A DNA stretch of 64,000 nt from Ceratobasidium sp. AG-K (Eukaryota > Basidiomycota > Agaricomycetes > Cantharellales > Ceratobasidiaceae), in the NCBI GenBank assembly GCA_037039685.1, contig JAWNGF010000003.1:2418001-2482000 (forward strand), given 5' to 3'. Of this stretch, positions 48,343 to 58,510 are shown in pieces. Every line of letters begins with the position of its first letter. Within the stretch, counting starts at the first letter, position 1. A program made the translations under genes and the position numbers. The notes under the pieces were generated by a model. The model made no database searches and had not been told where the DNA came from. It worked only from the letters and a program-made list of their open reading frames with translations.

Positions 48343-49308
48343 CCAGACAACCCGAATGCTTTCATAATGATGTACACTTTCCTTGCTTTTGTTCTATTAA
48401 TATGTTTTTGTACAATTCAAAGCCACATTCCAAAATAGCGAGGGCCTCAACGCATCAGTCAAGCTAGCGGCTTGTTGAGCGAGGTGCTCGGGTCGTTGCG
48501 GACGTCGATCGTACTGACACCATTACAAGGTACCAGGCATGTGGCTGAACGCCGGTAAGCCCGGTGGCGTGTGTGTAATTATTGTGGTATCGATAGAGGG
48601 CACGTGCTCGGAATCAAGCTTATGTTTCTATATGCGCATTTACGAACTCAACGAGCGCATGTTGTTAATGTCGGTCACTCGCGCCCCTCAAATCAGAGCG
48701 CTAGTGACGATCCAGTGTATAGATTAGAGGATCGTCCAACCCGCCCACCTGGCTCATATGCAGGCCGGCGGTTTTTAGCCAACATGGGCGAAATACACGA
48801 AGAAGAAAAGGGCGTACACGGATATACGGCAAGCTCAGGTTTCCAATCACAAGTTACCAGCCGCTCGCCCCTTAAGCAATCCTACACCTTTCGACCAGTT
48901 CGTAATATCCTTCCAGTTCCGTCCCATGTTTATAACCCTGCTCCGGTACTCATTCGATTCATTGACCTCGTCGAGATACTCAACCCTCAAGCCAACACCA
49001 GTAGCTCTCATAAGCGGAGACGGAGTGGGGCGCATACAGGGGGGTGGTGTGTCTTAAACGTGGACTTCTGTATTACTCGACGACATGTTTCCATTTATCA
49101 AGCCGTTACGAGTTCTGGGTCCTAATAGGCTCATTTGCTCACCCAGAGCTAGCAATTTCGCAGTCGCAGCTCCAGCAGCTGGTTGGGGGGTCCCCAGAGG
49201 TTCGTGGGACCATCAAAAAAACACCAAGTTGAGTAGAACGATACAACAAAAGCACCGGCCATGTATACCACCACCATATCAGCATAGGTTTTATAGGGAA
49301 CACATTGC
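48343..49308. other. Intergenic, about 1 kb
   Basis: It holds an open frame at 48571-49125 on the plus strand that begins with GTG and shows no family resemblance; not called. Otherwise nothing except the inverted-repeat element that follows. Confidence 0.4.
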
Positions 49309-49532
49309 TTTACACTATCTCACAATAATATTGCAACGCGTGACTGATTTCGTTGCAGTCTGCCACTGCGTGCGAGGATCGGCAGCTATCAGCTTGATGC
49401 ATTAATAGGAATTGTAGCCAAGGTAGTGGAAAGTATACATACAAATTTTGAGCGAGATCCATCCACCTCACGCAGTGGCAGACTGCAACAAAACCAGTCA
49501 CTTGTTGCAATATTGTTGTGAGATAGTGTAAA
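49309..49532. mobile_element. Small element with 64-bp terminal inverted repeats (MITE-like)
   Basis: The left arm 49309-49372 begins TTTACACTATCTCACAA and contains GTTGCAGTCTGCCACTGCG. The right arm 49469-49532 is its reverse complement with few differences. The spacer is about 96 bp and has no ORF. The size (224 bp), long TIRs and lack of coding sequence fit a non-autonomous DNA transposon or foldback element. A target duplication was not found. Confidence 0.7.
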
Positions 49533-49582
49533 TTCACGTTTGTTACAGGTATTAGGCGGCAGCGTGTATTCGCTAGTACAAA

Positions 49583-51380
49583 CTAATACCAAGGAATGCT
49601 GGTACTATTGATATATTTCCATTCCGAAGCCAAAAGCTTATCCTCCGCTTGAATATCAAACACCCTTGGAGAACATAGTTGCTCGAGTGTTTCATTGAGT
49701 AACTTGACGGCCTTTGAGCCTAGTTCGGCATGATGGCCGTATCTGGTCCGCTCTGCCAATACGCAACGGACACCGCTTGGCCACATGCAATGAAGGACTC
49801 TGGTGGATTAATCAAATCGATGTTCATGGATGAGATATGATACTAGCTTACCTTGCTAAGGACCGAACAAAATCATCGCTTGGTTGATTGGTGTCGGCGC
49901 GGTGATCGGCCATGAAAGGAGACTCAAGGTACAGGGTGGAAGAAGAAGGAGAGATAGTCGAGGAAACCACTGAGCAAAAATCAAGGAGTGACTGGCTAGT
50001 TGCCGACGAGCTTGGCAGATCGAAGCACGACATTAGAAATCGGAGCTTCGGCATGTAATTCGACATTAATGCAAGGTCCTCGAGCATAAAGTAGCAATCC
50101 TCTAGCTCAAGATACTCTACACTGCGAAGGGCCAATGCCAGTTGCTCCATATTCGCAGGTTGCACAAGCTCATTCGCATAGGTTATTATTCGCAGACGTT
50201 TTAGCGGGAGCAGTGCTAGTTGTTCAACAACGCCTAGCGTCAGCAAGTCCAGACCTTGAGTTTTATCCTCCTTCCCAAGGTCTAAGTGCAAGTCAGTGAC
50301 ATTAGGGCTAAATTGGCATATAGAGCTTAGAAGAAAAGCCTCGTTGCCTGAATACGTATCTGAGGCGACTTGGACGTGAGCAGATGTGATTTGGTGTACG
50401 AAAGGCAGTGACCTCCATAGCCGAGCTGGAAGGGTAGTCGAAAAACTGAACATGCCCAGGTGACGAAGAGCACTAAAGCCATTGGGCAAAGGAGGGAAAT
50501 AGCTAGGAAGAATGTGTGAAGAGACTCGGTATGGAAGTGATATCGTGAAAGATTCGAGCCTAGGAAGGGTGCCTAACGAGGCAAGTATATCTGGAGTGAG
50601 AATCTCAGGGCCAGCTCCAAAAGCACGAAGGTTGCCGAGCTGAGTTGCCGCTTGGTTCAACGAGTTAAATAACTGGATCTTTGGAGGGGATTCTTGTCCG
50701 GGCTGAATAGCGTGGGGAAGGAGGTGTGGGGTTTGCGTGAAGAGCTCAAGTACGCGGATCCTAGGACATGACTCCACAATTCTAGAGACTAAGTAAGAAG
50801 AAGACACCGGGTGTAAACTCCCCCAGGCACGCCCTGGGGCACGAATTTCGAGGAGGTTGGGGCATATGAATGCATCGATGATACTAGACAGTTGAATCGG
50901 GTCTGTTGCGCCAACAAGTTGGAAATATTGGAGATTTGGTAGTAGTGGTCGCATTGGCACCATTCTAAGGAGCATTGACCAGAATCTATCCCAACCTCCG
51001 GAAGTAAAATATTCGTATGATATTTTGACGTACGGAGCGTAGATATTGAATCGAGCAAGGGATTTATGACCTCGAGGTTGGAAAATCTCCATCTAGCAAA
51101 ACCGACGCACGTCAAGTACGTTCAGTCCCTGGGGTATATAACTTACATCCACCATCCTGAGCCCAATTTCGTTGAAGTCCTTCCAATCGAGATTGGGTAG
51201 TATCAGTCTACATAGCGATTTTGGCCCACTCCTTTCCCAGAGTAATGGTGCGGCACAAGCAAAGAAACGTTGTGACACAACCACAAGGCGAGCAAGGTTA
51301 CGTCCAAATAAATTTATGCAGATGAGATGAAGAATTTCAGGAATGTTGAATATCCGGTGTGTGAGAGCTGTTGACTGCAT
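49583..51380 (-). CDS. F-box-like / leucine-rich-repeat protein, family copy C
   Basis: Exons 51380-51147, 51092-49852 and 49799-49583 sum to 1,692 nt, 563 residues. It begins MQSTALTHRIFNIPEILHLI, then LARLVVVSQRFFACAAPLLWE, ARFNIYAPYVK after intron 1, LRR-like units (LPNLQYFQLVGATDPIQL, QLGNLRAFGAGPEILTPDIL, SVEYLELEDCYFMLEDL), and the last exon opens with VLHCMWPSGVRCVLAE. Intron positions equal those of copies A and B about 40 kb away; it is closer to A (EDCCF/EDCYF and MRPLLPNLQ blocks) than to B. Predicted SCF substrate receptor, target unknown. It lies between the small TIR element and the retrotransposon region, which may have helped its spread. Confidence 0.82.
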
Positions 51381-51863
51381 CGCAATCTGTTACACACCGG
51401 GGGGAAGAGACACATTTTGGCGGGATGACCAGTATAGCCAGTGGGAGGGTGCTTCCCGGTACGTGGGGTGGCGACCGACTTGAGGCGAGATTAACAATAG
51501 TGAAGGAGTTTCTTTTCGCCTGTTGGGGTACACTAACTGTTCGGTTGGGTACACTAACATCAATTGAAGTCGCACCCCATTTTCGGTTGCATGCGTTCTC
51601 GTGCGGCACACCGAGGTATCCTCTTTGGGAATGTAATAATTCCATATCCTAATTTGTAGCACAAGAGTACACCAGTAGCTTGGTGTTCTTGAGCGCATAC
51701 AGTAGCACTATGCAAACTCAACTCGCAAAGTGATGTTGTATGACTTACATGAACAAGCAGGCCGAGAGTAAGGCTCTCCTTTGTGTGTTGGGGTACTTAT
51801 AGGATGTGCTATTGGCTCAACGAGAATAATTCTTGTTGGCATTCTTTCACCCATCTTCCAAAC
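51381..51863. other. Intergenic, about 0.5 kb, with a dispersed repeat
   Basis: It contains a segment (51568-51646) that recurs inverted near 62985-63100. No gene is seen. Confidence 0.45.
51568..51646 (+). repeat. Dispersed repeat, copy 1 (inverted partner near 63.0 kb)
   Basis: Two blocks are shared in inverted orientation with 62985-63100: GTCGCACCCCATTTTCG (51568-51584) and a block of about 39 bp, containing CGAGGTATCCTCTTTGGG, that ends at 51646. The order is kept but the spacing differs, so both look like decayed copies of one element. Confidence 0.55.
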
Positions 51864-52597
51864 ATGGAGGCCAACCATAGCTGTTTGCCCGCATCAACTA
51901 CCTCGACTGCACCTCCTGCTGGGTCTGAGTCAACTGATCAATTGGCTGAATCGTCTGCAGGTGATATCCCTGAATGTATCAATACCAGCTGCATAGCGCT
52001 GATAAATGTTTTCGTGTAGGCTCCATTCTTATCCCAATTCAGTATGAGGTGTACTCGAACTATGCCAATCAACCTACCGCTCAGGATACGATGACCTTGC
52101 CCTCAACACTTGCGCCTTTGCAGTTTCGCACTTGCATTGTTGAGGCGATGGGCTTGGAGCCAGACACTGCCAAACTGGCCTGCAGTATCTTTGGGGTTGC
52201 AAAGGCGCAGCCCAAATGCGTGTTCAACACTGCAGAACAAGTAAAGGAGGCTATCCAGAAGGCCGAGGGGTTTGTGCGCCGTGGTAGGAAAATCCCAAAA
52301 GGCCTCAACGTGTTGAATCTGGTGAGACAGTTCTGTTTTACCCGTTTCACTTCACTTTCACTAACTGACCCTATCTTATTGCGCCAGGATCCTGTAGCAA
52401 AGAGCAAAACTTGCAAGAGCCCCAAATCAACACCCTCAAGCTCCTTATCCAAAGTTCCAAAGTCAAAGGTACCTGGAAAGTTGTCAAAGCACGAGTCCGT
52501 TCTCCTACAACGGGCTATGCAAGTCAAAGAATTGATCGTCAAGCTTCGTGCCTGCCTCCGATGCCAGCTCTGCTACGGAGAATTCTGCTTTGTGGAC

Positions 52598-52602
52598 CCA
52601 AG
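52598..52602. repeat. Target-site duplication CCAAG, left copy
   Basis: CCAAG directly precedes the left LTR and is repeated directly after the right LTR at 59972-59976. A 5-bp duplication is normal for Ty3/gypsy integrases. Confidence 0.9.
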
Positions 52603-53018
52603 TGTCCCGACTTGGGTCAATTAGGTGTGTAAGAGTTGAGGGGTTTGACTGTAGGAAGTCCTAGAACCCAAGGAATGGTGATAGTTAAGAGGATTTGATT
52701 TAAGCAAGTCCTAATGGAGAGGAGGTCAAGCCTTGTCGTTAACCGGCTTGACCTCTAGGTTTATATACATGAGGGATCAATGCCACGTCATCATCTATCA
52801 GTGTGGGAAAGCCGAGTACAACCGATGATAAGCGAGATAAGAGACATGACTCGACATTCTGGAAGTTCCGGAAGCGTCACCAATATCAAATGAAAAGACA
52901 AATACATCACATGATACAAGTTAAGCGCCAGAGGACATTTGTACCAAAAAAGGAAAGTGTTCGGAAAAAAAGATATAAAATCAGAACAAAAATGTCTGAG
53001 CTTAGTCAGCTCATGACA
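52603..53018 (-). repeat. Left LTR (3' LTR of the minus-strand element)
   Basis: 416 bp, from TGTCCCGACTTGGG to CAGCTCATGACA on the plus strand. By eye it matches the right LTR except T against C at about 52642. Confidence 0.93.
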
Positions 53019-53034
53019 TTACCCCCTCCTAAGG
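53019..53034 (-). promoter_or_regulatory. Polypurine tract next to the 3' LTR
   Basis: On the coding strand CCTTAGGAGGGGGTAA lies directly before the 3' LTR, the expected place of the plus-strand primer. Confidence 0.75.
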
Positions 53035-55299
53035 GCCTGGCGCAGTGGGGTGAAGTTTGTGAAATTTATCAACCAGTTCAGGAGTGTTCTTGAGGTCTTC
53101 CTTTGATTGCCAAGAATTGTCTGCATGAGAGTATCCTTTCCACTTGACGTAATAGTGGAGTTGACGGCAAATTTTCTTGGAATTAAGGATCTCTTCGACT
53201 TCCCACTCTTCTTCTCCTTCTTGTGTGACAATAGGGGGTGGTTGAGCGGGTTCGCGGCCGTGGGGATCAGAGTGGAATTTCTTGAGCAGCATGACGTGGA
53301 AGACAGGATGAATCTTCATTGATTTTGGTAATTCCAGTCTAAAGGCATGAGTCCCTACTTTTTCCATTACTTTGTAAGGGCCTAAAATTTTGTGGGAGAG
53401 TTTTACTGAGGGTCTGTCTGTGGAAATGTTCTGATGATTAAGCCAGACTTTATCTCCCACGTTTATCTCTTCTGGTTCTTTGGCTCCTTTATCAAAGTAG
53501 TGTTTATAGGACTGATTTGCTAGAATGAGGGCGGCTTTGACTTCGTCGTATCCTTTCAACAGGAATTCCGCATGGGCATCAGCTTCAGGAACAGTATAGT
53601 CTGATTCTTCCCCGATGTTCATTCTAGGGTTGAAACCCTGGCAGATTTGGAAAGGGGTTTTGCCAGTGGATGCTTGGATTCCATTGTTGTAAGCAAATTC
53701 TGCCATAGGGAGCAGGGCCACCCAGTCATTTTGCCTATGGTTGACAAAAGCTCTGATAAAGATTTCAACAACTTGGTTTGCCCGTTCTGACTGTCCGTCT
53801 GTCCTTGGATGGTAGGCTGTGCTGAAGGTAGGTTTTACATCCAACCGTTTGTACAGATGTCTAATGAACTTTGAGTTGAAAGTGGATCCTCTATCTGAGA
53901 CTGTTGCTTTTGGGGTGCCGTGAAGTTTCCAAATGTTTGCAACGAAGATATTGGCTATGTCTATTGCTGTGGCCATTGATTTGCAAGGGAGATAGTGTGC
54001 CATCTTGGAGAACCAATCTACCACTGTCAAGATTGCATCATATCCTTCTGATTCTGGGAGCCCTACAATCATGTCATAGGAGATCTCTTCCCAAGGTCTT
54101 TCAGGAATATGTAAAGGACGCAGTAGTCCTGTGGGGAGTTGGTTCGATGGTTTAACTTGAATGCATGTTTCACAGTGTGACACATAAGAGTTGACAAATT
54201 TCTTCATGGTTGGCCAGTAGTAAGTTCTTGAGACCAATTCTAATGTTCTTGCTTGTCCAGGATGCCCAGCTGTAATATTGTCATGGCGCGATTCCAATAT
54301 CAGGTTTCTGACGGTTTCATCCTTGGGGACAAAGATCTTTCCTTTGAACATTAGGAGTCCTTCTCTGTATTCCCAATCTTTGACTTTTTCTCCGTTTCTC
54401 AGCTTATTGTGGGCTTCCTCTAATCTGGGATCTTTGAGGATTGCTTCTCTGATTAGATCGTTAATCTCCTGGTCAGGGGTAATAGCCGAAATAAAAATGT
54501 CTGGTTTGAGGAGAACTTGGTTCTCTACCCCCCCCAAAGGTTCTAGGTCATATCGCCTCGAGAGAATGTCTGCTTTTTTGTTTTGGTTCCCTGGCCTGTA
54601 CAAGATTTGGAAGTTGAAGTCCACCAAGAAATTCATCCAGCGGATTTGGCGTTGGTTCAATTGCTTGGATGATGAGAAGTATTCCAAATTTTTGTGATCT
54701 GTTATCACTTGGATGGCTTTTTCTGTGCCTTGAAGTAAGTGCCGCCATTCTTTGAAGGCTCTAATGATCGCCAATAATTCTTTGTCGAAAATGTCGTAGT
54801 TTCGTTCAGCCGGGTTTAGTGATTTAGAAAGAAAGGCTACGGGGTGTAATTTCCCTTCTTCATCTTTCTGAGATAAAACTGCTCCTGTGGCAAATCCCGA
54901 CACATCTGTCTCAAGGAAAAATTCCTTATTTTGATCGGGCTGCATCATTACAGGTGCCACCTTCAGAGCTTCTTTTAGCGCATTCATGGCCTCTTGTTCT
55001 TTGCTTGTCCACTGCCATTTTTGATCCTTCTTTAGTAGATTATATAGAGGTCTGGCCTTGCCGGCAAAGTCTTGAATGAATCTTTGATAGAAATTGACGA
55101 ATCCTAGGAACTCTTGGACTTGTTTGACATTCTTGGGTGCTTTCCAATTCATAGCCGCCGTGACCTTTTCCTGATCCGTTTCGATTCCTTTATTGGAAAT
55201 GACCAATCCTACCCAGTCCAGTTTGGTTTGGTGGAACTTGCATTTCCTCAATTTTGCAATCAACTTGTGCTCCCTTAGTCTTCTTAGCACCTCTTTCAC
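53029..55299 (-). CDS. RT end - RNase H - integrase - chromodomain part of pol
   Basis: An unbroken 756-codon frame. It begins after the RT active site (RLREHKLIAKLRKCKFH, then LGFVNFYQRFIQDFAGKARP). RNase H follows (FFLETDVSGFATGAVLSQ, AERNYDIFDKELLAIIRAFK, VITDHKNLEYF). The integrase has a zinc HHCC (HPGQARTLELV...SHCETC), the DDE core (LTVVDWFSKMAHY, ATVSDRGSTFNSKF, ERANQVVEIF), a GPY/F-type module (ILGPYKVMEKVGTHAFRLEL) and a C-terminal chromodomain (EWEVEEILNSKK, YYVKWKGYSHADNSWQ). Chromodomains guide integration to marked chromatin. It ends in the polypurine tract region. Confidence 0.92.
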   Translation of the reverse strand: MKEVLRRLREHKLIAKLRKCKFHQTKLDWVGLVISNKGIETDQEKVTAAMNWKAPKNVKQVQEFLGFVNFYQRFIQDFAGKARPLYNLLKKDQKWQWTSKEQEAMNALKEALKVAPVMMQPDQNKEFFLETDVSGFATGAVLSQKDEEGKLHPVAFLSKSLNPAERNYDIFDKELLAIIRAFKEWRHLLQGTEKAIQVITDHKNLEYFSSSKQLNQRQIRWMNFLVDFNFQILYRPGNQNKKADILSRRYDLEPLGGVENQVLLKPDIFISAITPDQEINDLIREAILKDPRLEEAHNKLRNGEKVKDWEYREGLLMFKGKIFVPKDETVRNLILESRHDNITAGHPGQARTLELVSRTYYWPTMKKFVNSYVSHCETCIQVKPSNQLPTGLLRPLHIPERPWEEISYDMIVGLPESEGYDAILTVVDWFSKMAHYLPCKSMATAIDIANIFVANIWKLHGTPKATVSDRGSTFNSKFIRHLYKRLDVKPTFSTAYHPRTDGQSERANQVVEIFIRAFVNHRQNDWVALLPMAEFAYNNGIQASTGKTPFQICQGFNPRMNIGEESDYTVPEADAHAEFLLKGYDEVKAALILANQSYKHYFDKGAKEPEEINVGDKVWLNHQNISTDRPSVKLSHKILGPYKVMEKVGTHAFRLELPKSMKIHPVFHVMLLKKFHSDPHGREPAQPPPIVTQEGEEEWEVEEILNSKKICRQLHYYVKWKGYSHADNSWQSKEDLKNTPELVDKFHKLHPTAPGP

Positions 55300-55843
55300 G
55301 TGTCCTGGGTGATCTTCGACTCATTTAGAAAAGACGAAGATATCATCAATGTACACAAGTACGAAAACCCCCATAATGTCCCTGAATATAGAGTTCATTA
55401 GGGACTGGAAGCTTGATGGAGCGTTTTTGAGACCAAAGGGCATGACTTTCCACTCATACATGCCGTATTGAGTTTTGAATGCTGTTTTCCATTCATGGCC
55501 TGCTGCTATTCAAGTTTGATGGAATCCCTGTGCCAAGTCCAGAGTGGTGCCAATGACAAATCCTTCCAGGGCCCTTAACCATTGGTCCAGTAGAGGTATT
55601 CCACTTGCGTTGAATTTGCATAGCGAATTCACATATCTGTAGTCAACGCAAAAGCGTAACTCTGGGTTGTTCGGATCTTCTGGATGTGGTTTTTTGACAA
55701 ATAGAACTGGGGAAGCCAAAGGAGACTTAGAAATCTGAATGTGTCCCCTTCGGATAAGGGTTTCTAGTACTTTCTTCATTTCTTTGTCTTCAGCTGGGGA
55801 TGTTTTGTAAATAGGGCCGTGCTTTAGTTTAGCTTCTGGCAGG
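55300..55843 (-). pseudogene. Reverse transcriptase part of pol with two TGA stops
   Basis: Same frame as the downstream pol ORF. Motifs RRGHIQISKSPLASPVLF, ELRFCVDYRYVNSLC and GTTLDLAQGFHQT, then a TGA (55512-55510), then [19 protein letters not shown] and the active site [11 protein letters not shown], followed by a second TGA (55323-55321). The stops sit where Arg (CGA) would be plausible, so both can be explained by C-to-T changes at CpG. Upstream the frame runs into the solo LTR. Confidence 0.88.
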
Positions 55844-56257
55844 TGTCCCGACTTGGGTCAATTAGGTATGTAAGAGTTAAGGGGTTCGACTTAAACAAGT
55901 CTTTGAACCCAAGGAGTGGTGATAGTAAGAGGATTTGAATTAGGCAAGTCCTAGTGGAGAGGAGGTCAAGCCTTGTCGTTAACCGGCTTGACCTCTGGGT
56001 TTATATACATGTGAGATCAAGGCCACGTCATCATCTATCAGTGTGGGAAAGCCGAGTACAACCGATGATAAGCGAGATAAGAGGTATGACTCGACATTCT
56101 GGAAGTTCCGGAAGTATCACTAATATCAAATGAAAAGACAAATACGTCACATGATACAAGTTAAGCGCCAGAGGACAATTGTACCAAAAAAGGAAAGTGT
56201 TCGGAAAAAAAGATATAAAATCAGAATAAAATGTCTGAGCTTAGTCAGCTCATGACA
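55844..56257 (-). mobile_element. Nested solo LTR of a related element
   Basis: 414 bp, same TG...CA ends as the outer LTRs but with many more differences. It is flanked by its own 5-bp duplication GCAGG (55839-55843 and 56258-56262). It sits between protease and reverse transcriptase. Leaving out 414 + 5 bp brings the protease and RT frames into register (1067 - 419 = 648, divisible by 3). No internal sequence remains, so it arose by LTR-LTR recombination. Confidence 0.92.
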
Positions 56258-56846
56258 GCAGGAGATCGAGCGTAATGTCAGTTGGCCTGTGAGGTGGGAG
56301 TTCTTCTAATCTGGACTTGTCGAATACATCTGCAAACTCTTTGTATTCCTCTGGTAAAGTAGTTTCGGCTGCAATTTGGAGTGTAGATGGGATTTCTAGG
56401 CAGTTTCTTGAGCAGAATTCGCTTGTGTATGCAATTGTCCTATTTTTCCAATTAATTTGTGGGTTATGTTTCTTGAGCCATGACATCCCAAGTACGATGG
56501 GGTGTCTTCCAATGTTTGTGACATGACATTCTATTTCACTGGAATGTGTTCCCATGACAAGTTTAAATTTGGTATAGTGGGTGACTTTTCCAGACAAAAC
56601 TTCTCGCCCGTCTATAACTTGCAGGGTCTTTGGTTTATTGTGTTGGAAAAGGGGAAGGTTTGCCTCTTTTGCTAGGGAAGGGTTGATGAAACAGGAGGTT
56701 GCGCCACAATCAAGGAGTGCTTGTCCAGAGAATTTTTTTGATCTGTTAACTGACTTAGAACCAGGAGCCGTAGCTAGTGGATGAGCGGTGAAATCAAGGT
56801 ATAATTGGTTTTCATTTGATATTGACATGATTTCTAGTTCATCCAT
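56258..56846 (-). CDS. Retropepsin-like protease, N-terminal part of pol
   Basis: Starts with ATG at 56846 (MDELEIMSISNENQLY) and has the aspartic protease motif ALLDCGATSCFI, then PIVLGMSWLKKHNPQINW and the linker EYKEFADVFDKSRLEELPPH to RT. It starts 36 nt after the gag stop in another frame, so pol is expressed by its own start or by recoding or reinitiation. The frame ends in the solo LTR. Confidence 0.88.
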
Positions 56847-56881
56847 ATTACTAGCTAATATATCACCGAGTACTTGGCTCC

Positions 56882-58234
56882 TTAATAAGCCTTGGTGACG
56901 TCTTTTCCCAATTCAATGTCTGAAGAGATTTCTTCAATCTGAGCTTCAAACCCTGAGGCTGTGTTCTTGGAAGGACAGACTCTTGCTGAGTGTCCCTTGC
57001 CGCCGCAGGTGAAGCATATCATTGGTCCCTTTCCTTTTCCATCAAGATCCATTGCATTAGGGTCTTTAGCAGGAGCGGATGATTTGGGTGTTTGAATAAT
57101 AGGAGCGCTGAAGGTACTGGTTCGGGTGTCTTTTTGAATTGCTCCAAAAGGGATGTTTCCTTTTGTCCCATCGTCCCAGGAGATCTGTGGAACTGAACGG
57201 CCCTTGGTGTTTCTAGTAATGCTTGAGATTTTGCCGTATTGCACCCCCCCTGTAGGTTTTGACATAAAGACACAATTGTTTACATTGAATCTTTGACCCA
57301 GTGAAGCGTTTGGAGTGCTTGTGGTTGTCTTGGAAGTAGTTTGTTTCGAAGTGCTGGTTTGTGGGCTTTGCAATTTTTTTGGTGCATTAATGGCATTCAT
57401 TGTGGAGTCAATTTCCAGGGCTCTTTCGCGAACTTGGTTGAATGTCCTTGTTGCTTCATGGGGTTTAAAGTTCTGTGACACCATGGCCATCTTGATTTCA
57501 TCTTTAAGACCGTTGTAGAAATCATCACAGAGTACTCGATCAGTGTATCCGAGTACCGATGAATAAGTAACAAAGTCTTGTAGATAATCTTGAACAGAGT
57601 TCTTCTGGATCAATTTCTTGTATAGTTGTCTATATCGGTCGATCTTGTGAATGTCGCCAAACCTGGCTTGCATTTTGTTCCAGAACTCATCCATGTCGTG
57701 TAGCCAATTTGTCGCTCCCCTTCTTGCTGTGTCTACATCAATTCCAGGTTGCATCCATACATAAGCAGGCCCCTTGCAATAACCCATGATATAAGTGATT
57801 TTTTGTTCTGTGGTTGCTTGTGGGGATGTATGATTTATGTACAAAGTACATTGCGACTTAAACTCATCAAATTTGTCTACATCTCCAGAAAATTCTTCTG
57901 GGGGATGCATTTTGAGTTTGTATCCTGGGGTGGTTGTTGACGCGGTGGTGGAGGGTGTTGCACCCAGGTTTGCAAGTGACTGAGACACCGCATTCATTAA
58001 TTGGTGAAGGGGTGCAATTTGTGCAGTTTGATTTTGAACTGCAAGGATATCTGCAATGTTATTGTCGATTCCCTGTTCTAGGGTAGAGGTGATACCATTT
58101 AAGGCATTAATATGACCGTTAATTTTTCGCACTTCGTCTATTAAGGCATTGATTGCATGTGCAACTACATCGGGTCCGGATGTTGCTGAAATTTGGGTAA
58201 ATCCCTCTTGACTAGGTGATGGGGCTCTCGACAT
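56882..58234 (-). CDS. Gag polyprotein with CCHC zinc knuckle
   Basis: 450 residues from ATG 58234 (MSRAPSPSQEGFTQISATSG). A helical N-terminal part, then the capsid-type region (PEEFSGDVDKFDEFKSQC, FWNKMQARFGDIHKIDRYRQ, KNSVQDYLQDFVTYSSVLGY, FYNGLKDEIKMAM), a Ser/Thr-rich linker and the knuckle CFTCGGKGHSARVCP near the end. This is the retrotransposon gag family common in basidiomycete chromoviruses. The frame is intact. Confidence 0.92.
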   Translation of the reverse strand: MSRAPSPSQEGFTQISATSGPDVVAHAINALIDEVRKINGHINALNGITSTLEQGIDNNIADILAVQNQTAQIAPLHQLMNAVSQSLANLGATPSTTASTTTPGYKLKMHPPEEFSGDVDKFDEFKSQCTLYINHTSPQATTEQKITYIMGYCKGPAYVWMQPGIDVDTARRGATNWLHDMDEFWNKMQARFGDIHKIDRYRQLYKKLIQKNSVQDYLQDFVTYSSVLGYTDRVLCDDFYNGLKDEIKMAMVSQNFKPHEATRTFNQVRERALEIDSTMNAINAPKKLQSPQTSTSKQTTSKTTTSTPNASLGQRFNVNNCVFMSKPTGGVQYGKISSITRNTKGRSVPQISWDDGTKGNIPFGAIQKDTRTSTFSAPIIQTPKSSAPAKDPNAMDLDGKGKGPMICFTCGGKGHSARVCPSKNTASGFEAQIEEISSDIELGKDVTKAY

Positions 58235-58258
58235 ATTGGAGCGGGGAGAAAGGTAGAT

Positions 58259-58510
58259 TTATTGGGATCCAAGGCCGTACAAAATATCACAGATTCTTCT
58301 TCGAATCCTTCTGTCTTTAATGATGCGCAAACTTCTCAAAAATACCAATTCAAGATTCTCGTCTTCCAAGAACAACGCGTTAATTACTCCTAGTTCGTTG
58401 TACTGTTTGTATATGTAGTTACGATGAACGTCTTCAATAAAGAGTTTTAGGGACTCTAGTCTGAGTTGTTCCCTGTGTTGTTCCTGTGTGAGTTGAGGTC
58501 TTGGTCCCAC
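58259..58510 (-). CDS. Small ORF between the coiled-coil ORF and gag
   Basis: 83 codons, charged and helical (EQHREQLRLESLKLFIEDVH, SLRIIKDRRIRRRICDIL). The frame overlaps the end of the coiled-coil ORF by 55 nt and starts with GTG; a TTTTCAG acceptor-like site lies just before it, so it may be a spliced or recoded extension of the upstream ORF. No family recognised. Confidence 0.5.
   Translation of the reverse strand: MGPRPQLTQEQHREQLRLESLKLFIEDVHRNYIYKQYNELGVINALFLEDENLELVFLRSLRIIKDRRIRRRICDILYGLGSQ

Noticed and set aside
48571..49125. 184-codon plus-strand frame after the fusion gene
   Set aside because: It begins with GTG, has no upstream ATG or acceptor that I could support, and no family resemblance.
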